Shown here: positions 50,351-54,837 of the stretch, piece by piece | How the letters are laid out: the number at the start of each line of letters is the position of its first letter | How positions within the stretch are numbered: position 1 is the first letter of the stretch | The notes under the pieces: generated by a model | What the model saw: the letters and a program-made list of their open reading frames with translations, nothing else | What the model was told of the DNA's origin: nothing | Database searches by the model: none | Position numbers and translations under genes: made by a program | Origin: Acidobacterium sp. | Lineage (GTDB): Bacteria; Acidobacteriota; Terriglobia; Terriglobales; Acidobacteriaceae | Direction: 5' to 3' | DNA: 54,837 bases | Assembly (NCBI GenBank): GCA_003166955.1 | Contig: PMUI01000034.1 | Coordinates: 1 to 54,837 of the forward strand

Positions 50351-52774
50351 TCACTCGGTCCTCAGCACCTGCATCGGATGAATCGATGCCGCCCGCCGCG
50401 CCGGCAAATAACAAGCCAGCAAAGCCGACGCCATCAGCACCACTCCCACCGACACAAACGCCAGCACATCCAGCGGCTTTACTCCGAACAGCATGCTCTG
50501 CATCGCGCGCCCCACAAAATACGCGCCCACCGGTCCCAGCCCCAGTCCCACGCCGGCCAGAATCACGCCCTCCCGCACCACCAGTCCCACTACGCGGCCC
50601 CGCGTTGCGCCCAACGCCATCCGCAGCGCAATCTCATGCGACCGCTGCGCCACGCTGAACGCCATCACCCCATAAATTCCCAGGACCGCCAAAAACAGCG
50701 CCACCACCGCAAAGCTCCCAAACAAAATCAGCGTGAACCGCTCGCTCGCCATCGTGTCGCTGCGAACCTGATCCAGCGTCTCCGGCTGCGCCAGCGCAAT
50801 TTCCGGATCCACCGAGTGCACCGCCGCCGCAATGCTCCTCTGCATCGCCAGCGGACTCTCCCCCGTCCGCACTCCAAACGCCGCCTGCGGCCACGGAATC
50901 TGCCAGAACGGAATCAGCATCTCCGGATTCTCGTCCCGCTGATCCGCGTCACGCACCGTGTGATACACCCCCACAATCTGCCACTCCTGCGGCGGCCCCA
51001 GCTTCGTCACTCCAGGAATCAGCTGCTCCACGGAGATGCGCGTCCGCAGCGGGTCCTTCCCCTTGAGCCACTTCTTCACAAAATCTTCGTTAATCACCGC
51101 CACCTTCACGGTCGATGCCGTGTCCTGCTCGTTCAGTTCGCGTCCCTTCACCAGACGAATCCCGAACGTCGAGAAAAAGTCCGGCGTCACCATCCCAAAT
51201 CCCGTCCCCGGCCGCTGCGACGGATCCGCATACGTCGGCCCGTCCGCTATCGTGAACGGCATCCCAAACCCCATTCCAAACAGCGGCACCCCTGTCGCCG
51301 CAGACGCGTGCTCCACCCCCGGCACCGCATCGATCCGCGACAGAATGTCCCGGTAATAATTCATGATCTGCGCCGGATCCTTCGACCGCGAATCAGGCAC
51401 CGGCAAAAAGAACGTCAGCACGTGATCCGTCTTCACCCCCAGATCCACCCGCGTCAAATTCCAGAAGCTGTGAATGGCCAACCCCGCCCCCGCCAGCAAC
51501 ACCAGCGCCAGTGTGAACTCCCCCGCCACCAGAATCCGCCGCACCCTGTGCTTCCCCGTGCTCGTCCCCGTGCGTCCGCCCTCCTTCAGCGACTCCGCCG
51601 GATCGATCCGCGATGCATACCACGCAGGCACCGAGCCCGCCAGCAGCCCCGCCACCGTCGTCGCCAGCAGCGTGAACAGCAATATCGGAATATTCAGAGT
51701 CAGCTCCGCCTCGCTCGGCAGCGTGTCCTGCGGCATCACTGCGATCAGCCCCTGCAGCATCCCATAGCCCACGCCCACACCCAGCGCTCCCCCGGCCAGC
51801 GCCAGCAGCACGCTCTCCGTCAGCAGTTGCCCGATGATCGTCTTCCGCCCCGCGCCCAGCGCGCTCCGCACCGCCATCTCTTTTTGCCGCGTCATGCCTC
51901 GCGCCAGCAGCAGATTCGCCACGTTCACGCACGCAATCAGCAACACGAACCCCACCGCCCCCAGCAGCAGCCACAGCATCTGGATCCGTTCCTTCGGCAG
52001 AAAATCGTTCTTCAGCGGCTCCACATACGAGCCCCACCCCTTATCGCTCTTCGGATACGCCTCTGCAATGTGCTGCGTCACCGCGTCCATATTCTGCTGC
52101 GCCTGCTTCAGCCTCACCCCCGGCTTCATCCGCCCCATCACCAGCAGCCAGTGAAAATCGTGGTTCAGCTGCTCCGGCTTGAACACCAGCGGCACCGTCA
52201 TCTGCGGCTGCTGCCGGTCGTACAATCCCGGCGACTGCACCCCCACCACCGTGTACGGCTGCCCATCCAGTCGCATCGTCGTCCCAATAATGTTCTTGTT
52301 CGATCCCAGTTTCACCCACAGCTTGTGCGTCAGAATCACCACGTGATTCTTCCCCTCCACTCCCTCCTCCGGCAGAAAATAACGCCCCAGAAACAGCCGC
52401 TCACCCACCATCTGCAGCATGCCCGGCGTCGTCGCATTCGCCTGCAGATACTCCGGCTGATCTTTCGTCGCGATGTTAAAACTCTGCCCGCTCCACGCGT
52501 TCAAGTCCGAGAACACGGAGTTCTGCTGCTTCCAGTCCGTGAAATCTCCCGCCGAAACGCCGTTGTGAAAAGTCTGGATCTTCGACCACACCATCACCAG
52601 CTGGTTCGGCTCCGGATACGGCAGCGGCGCCAGCAGCGTCGCATAATCCACCGTGAAAATCGCGGTGTTCGCCCCAATCCCCAGCGCCAGCGTCAGCAGC
52701 ACCGTGAACGTCAGCCCCGGATTTCTCCCCAGCATCCGCAAACTGAAGCGAAGATTCTGCATGAGCGTTTCCAT
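50351..52774 (-). CDS. MacB/FtsX-type ABC permease, acidobacterial duplicated orphan permease type
   Basis: 807 aa. Two MacB-periplasmic/FtsX modules: N-terminal helix after MQNLRFSLRMLGRNPGLTFT, periplasmic domain, then FtsX helices (LLLGAVGFVLLIACVNVANL, LLARGMTRQKEMAVRSALGA), repeated in the second half (VALFLAVLGIYGVMAFSVAQ, SHEIALRMALGATRGRV). No ATPase gene beside it, hence orphan. Such proteins export lipids, peptides or drugs. GAGGAG ribosome site. The PadR regulator often beside this family is absent here. Confidence 0.92.
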   Translation of the reverse strand: METLMQNLRFSLRMLGRNPGLTFTVLLTLALGIGANTAIFTVDYATLLAPLPYPEPNQLVMVWSKIQTFHNGVSAGDFTDWKQQNSVFSDLNAWSGQSFNIATKDQPEYLQANATTPGMLQMVGERLFLGRYFLPEEGVEGKNHVVILTHKLWVKLGSNKNIIGTTMRLDGQPYTVVGVQSPGLYDRQQPQMTVPLVFKPEQLNHDFHWLLVMGRMKPGVRLKQAQQNMDAVTQHIAEAYPKSDKGWGSYVEPLKNDFLPKERIQMLWLLLGAVGFVLLIACVNVANLLLARGMTRQKEMAVRSALGAGRKTIIGQLLTESVLLALAGGALGVGVGYGMLQGLIAVMPQDTLPSEAELTLNIPILLFTLLATTVAGLLAGSVPAWYASRIDPAESLKEGGRTGTSTGKHRVRRILVAGEFTLALVLLAGAGLAIHSFWNLTRVDLGVKTDHVLTFFLPVPDSRSKDPAQIMNYYRDILSRIDAVPGVEHASAATGVPLFGMGFGMPFTIADGPTYADPSQRPGTGFGMVTPDFFSTFGIRLVKGRELNEQDTASTVKVAVINEDFVKKWLKGKDPLRTRISVEQLIPGVTKLGPPQEWQIVGVYHTVRDADQRDENPEMLIPFWQIPWPQAAFGVRTGESPLAMQRSIAAAVHSVDPEIALAQPETLDQVRSDTMASERFTLILFGSFAVVALFLAVLGIYGVMAFSVAQRSHEIALRMALGATRGRVVGLVVREGVILAGVGLGLGPVGAYFVGRAMQSMLFGVKPLDVLAFVSVGVVLMASALLACYLPARRAASIHPMQVLRTE

Positions 52775-52924
52775 AACCGGCTCCTCTCGCGATCAGGAAC
52801 AGTGCCCCGAAGACGCGCGACACCTCGCGCGCGCTCGCCGAAACCTGAAGCGATCGCGAACGTTAGACTTCCTGAGTCTCGTCTTCGTTCGCGAAGTGCT
52901 GCCAAAGCCGCACTCCGCCACAAT

Positions 52925-52943
52925 CTGTTACGCAGCGTAACAG
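52925..52943. promoter_or_regulatory. perfect palindrome upstream of the permease
   Basis: CTGTTACG-CAG-CGTAACAG, 8-nt arms, 151 bp before the permease start. A good size for a dimeric repressor site. Confidence 0.5.
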
Positions 52944-53085
52944 CATCCGGTTCCTCAACCGAGCCCATTCGTCACATTTTCGATCGGAAAATCCGGTTCC
53001 CCTGCCCCACCACCCGGCCTGGGCAAGCCGCGCGAGTCGAATAGCTCCCCGGTTTCAGAACAACGCATGGGTCTAACGGCTAAGA

Positions 53086-53141
53086 GCTTCCGCCTTCAAG
53101 CTTCCAGCTTTCTGCTTCCCGCTTCCCGCTTCCCGCTTCCG
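53086..53141 (-). repeat. 7-nt array GCTTCCC
   Basis: Eight units (GCTTCCG, CCTTCAA, GCTTCCA, GCTTTCT, three GCTTCCC, GCTTCCG), ending five bases before the stop of the AsmA-like gene. Confidence 0.8.
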
Positions 53142-53145
53142 CAGT

Positions 53146-54723
53146 TCACTTGTCGTGCAACAGATCAGCCCCAACCTTCGGCTGCGCTGCGGTCCCTGTC
53201 ACCGCAATCGGCACCACCGCCCCCGCATCCTTCTTCCTGAAAAGCGGGCTGAGCGGCTTCAGCAACACCGACCGCCATCCCGTCACCGCATGCGAAATTC
53301 CCTTTTCCAGCGCCACCGTCCCCGTCAGATGAATCTTCGTGTCCAGCAGATTAAACGTCCCATGCAAATGCGCATCCGCCCCCGGCATGCTCGCATGAAT
53401 ATCCGGAAAATACGCCATCCCATGATCAAACCGGGTCGCCGACCGCGCCTGGAGCGTCACCGCCGCAGGATCCCCACCTTGGTTCGCACCCCCAGGCGCA
53501 TCCTTCCGCACCCGCGCGCTGAATGCATCCACCGTCTCCTGCTTCTGCGTCGCCACCAGTCGCATCTCGTCCAGCTCAACATCGCCCTTTAAATGCAGCC
53601 GCTCCAGAAACCGCTCCGGCCCGGCCGTAAAATCCACCGCCGCTTTGAAACTCAACCGCCCCTCTACCTGCGGCTCCGCCTCCTGCACCAACTTCAGCAG
53701 GTCCGCCATCTCCGCGCCCTTCGTCGTGATCGTCACCGCCACCTTACGCGGCGACCCTGCAATCGACCCACTCGCCGTAATCAGACTGTCCCCCGTCTTC
53801 ACCAGCGCCGTGTCGATCTCCACATCGCCATTTGTGCCGTCAACGGTTACTTGATATTCCGCATCCAGCCGTACCGTGTGCGCCGACCCCACCCGAAAGT
53901 CGGGAATCGCCGCCATCCCCTTCGCCCCGATCCGCGCAAACGTCCCCTCAAGTTCCCCCTGCCCCTCGGCATGTCCCGTGAGCCCCTGCAGCCGGCTCAG
54001 ATCCATGTTCACCAGCTTGTATCCACCTGTAATCGGCGTCGTCGCATAGCTGCTCGTCCGGAATGGCCCGATCTTCCCACTCGCCAGCACCGTTCCCTTC
54101 GGACCCGGCAGCTCCACCCGCGTCGTGAACTGCATCGGCTTCCCTGCCTCGAGGTCGTGGATCGCCAGCACCGCAAACTGGAAGCGAATCGGAGTATCCC
54201 CGTGTCGCAGAAAATCCAGCGTCGTCCCATCCGCCACAATCGTCTCAATCCTCATCTTCGACTGCGAGGTGTCCACCACCCCGTTGTCGAAATCCATCCC
54301 CCGCGCCTTCGTCCCCGCCGGCGGAATCTGCACGTGCAATCCCTCCAGCCGAATCTCGTACAGCAGATGCGGATGAAACAGCAGCATCCCCCATTGCCCC
54401 TCCACCGTCATCCGCTTCACCGTCGCCAGTGGCGGAATCGCCCGGTCGCCATGCCGGTAAAACGTGATGTCCTCGGCCACAAATCCAGGATGCGGAAAAT
54501 ACGTCCGGTGATAATTCAGCACCACCACTCTGCTCTCGAACACCTGCTCGAGCAGCGGATGTACCTGCCGATACCGGAACGGCCAGAAGAAGAACATCAG
54601 ATGCACAGCAACCATCGCCAGCGCCACCGCAACGGTGACGATCACCTCCCCGATGCGAATCTCGCGCTTAGTTTTTGCGGAAGGTCGGGCAGCATCCATG
54701 GTTACGATTCCCCGGGGGCCCAT
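53146..54723 (-). CDS. AsmA/DUF748-like envelope protein
   Basis: 525 aa; ATG 54699 (M9) is an alternative start. One N-terminal membrane helix (VIVTVAVALAMVAVHLMFFF), then a long beta-rich periplasmic part with AsmA-like repeats (MTVEGQWGMLLFHPHLLYEI, IRLEGLHVQIPPAG, LHLKGDVELDEMRL, ASMPGADAHLHGTFNLLDTK). Such proteins form a groove that carries lipids to the outer membrane. Terminal PKVGADLLHDK. Function inferred from fold only. Confidence 0.78.
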   Translation of the reverse strand: MGPRGIVTMDAARPSAKTKREIRIGEVIVTVAVALAMVAVHLMFFFWPFRYRQVHPLLEQVFESRVVVLNYHRTYFPHPGFVAEDITFYRHGDRAIPPLATVKRMTVEGQWGMLLFHPHLLYEIRLEGLHVQIPPAGTKARGMDFDNGVVDTSQSKMRIETIVADGTTLDFLRHGDTPIRFQFAVLAIHDLEAGKPMQFTTRVELPGPKGTVLASGKIGPFRTSSYATTPITGGYKLVNMDLSRLQGLTGHAEGQGELEGTFARIGAKGMAAIPDFRVGSAHTVRLDAEYQVTVDGTNGDVEIDTALVKTGDSLITASGSIAGSPRKVAVTITTKGAEMADLLKLVQEAEPQVEGRLSFKAAVDFTAGPERFLERLHLKGDVELDEMRLVATQKQETVDAFSARVRKDAPGGANQGGDPAAVTLQARSATRFDHGMAYFPDIHASMPGADAHLHGTFNLLDTKIHLTGTVALEKGISHAVTGWRSVLLKPLSPLFRKKDAGAVVPIAVTGTAAQPKVGADLLHDK

Positions 54724-54837
54724 CTCTCCAGATGGCCTCCAATGTAGCGCAGTTGTACCCGTTCACAATCGCTTCAACAACCAGCAGCACCCGCACCGGC
54801 TGTTCATTGTGTTCTCTAATCCCTAATTGTGGAGGCT

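Larger units (their letters stand above)
52775..53145. other. intergenic region upstream of the permease
   Basis: 371 nt. Holds the palindrome at 52925 and the array at 53086. No gene seen. Confidence 0.6.

Noticed and set aside
50378-53044. 888-codon open frame on the + strand opposite the permease
   Set aside because: Arg/His/Pro-dominated composition typical of an antisense frame in a GC-rich gene; the minus-strand permease has clear domains.

Overview
The window looks like a chromosomal segment of a high-GC Acidobacteriota bacterium, probably of the Terriglobia/Acidobacteriaceae type (inference). Support comes from an 807-aa MacB/FtsX-type permease of the acidobacterial duplicated-orphan-permease kind, an mqnD gene of the futalosine menaquinone route, many Tat-exported enzymes and small zinc-ribbon proteins, and very frequent short dispersed repeats. 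There are no tRNA or rRNA genes, no CRISPR array, no transposase and no prophage. The one structural RNA is the small SRP RNA, at 14987-15086 on the minus strand. The + strand is C-rich throughout: + genes mostly end codons in C and minus genes in G. The minus strand is therefore probably the leading strand (inference).

Layout. 1-5.6 kb: end of a repeat-bearing protein, a secreted protein, mqnD, a DsbD-type reductase and a periplasmic redoxin. 5.8-7.7 kb: a minus-strand overlapping trio (exported protein, CDP-alcohol phosphotransferase, GtrA). 7.9-10.3 kb: a CadC-like membrane regulator and an APC permease. 10.4-13.7 kb: an accessory island with weaker strand skew, holding three unrecognised proteins and a convergent GT4 glycosyltransferase. 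This is the best candidate for an undescribed system. 13.8-15.4 kb: fabH, SRP RNA, a small membrane protein. 15.6-25.8 kb: beta-propeller lipoprotein, truncated orphan HicB, carboxyltransferase of an MCC-like acyl-CoA carboxylase, aldo/keto reductase, a three-gene membrane operon with an in-frame stop in its middle gene, HMG-CoA lyase, mtnA and the B subunit of a 3-oxoacid CoA-transferase. 25.9-27.4 kb: NucS-like nuclease and a HigBA-type toxin-antitoxin pair.

27.7-34.5 kb: pseudokinase, zinc ribbon plus a hydrolase fold lacking its nucleophile, FG-GAP protein, EthD protein, ribosomal protein S20 and a Tat metallophosphoesterase. 34.6-41.7 kb: Tricorn-like protease, Tat glycoside-hydrolase-like protein and an ATP-grasp-like protein. 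41.9-43.0 kb: PilZ protein and an atypical NarL-type regulator. 43.1-47.0 kb: small proteins, a Trp-rich exported-looking protein, Mrp, a small gene interrupted by TGA, and VapBC. 47-54.8 kb: Tat aldo/keto reductase, RsbU-type phosphatase, DUF4242 protein, ABC-type permease and an AsmA-like protein.

Genes that work together: carboxyltransferase, HMG-CoA lyase and CoA-transferase are scattered single members of leucine/ketone-body catabolism. DsbD and the redoxin are both periplasmic redox proteins. PilZ and the NarL-type regulator form an operon. The second theme is repeats: (i) a hairpin element (GGGTGCCCCA...AGGGTGGGG), six loci all in one orientation; (ii) arrays with a strict 7-nt period and varying sequence, often C-runs on the + strand, that abut or overlap stop codons; (iii) a 15-nt periodic family at two loci.
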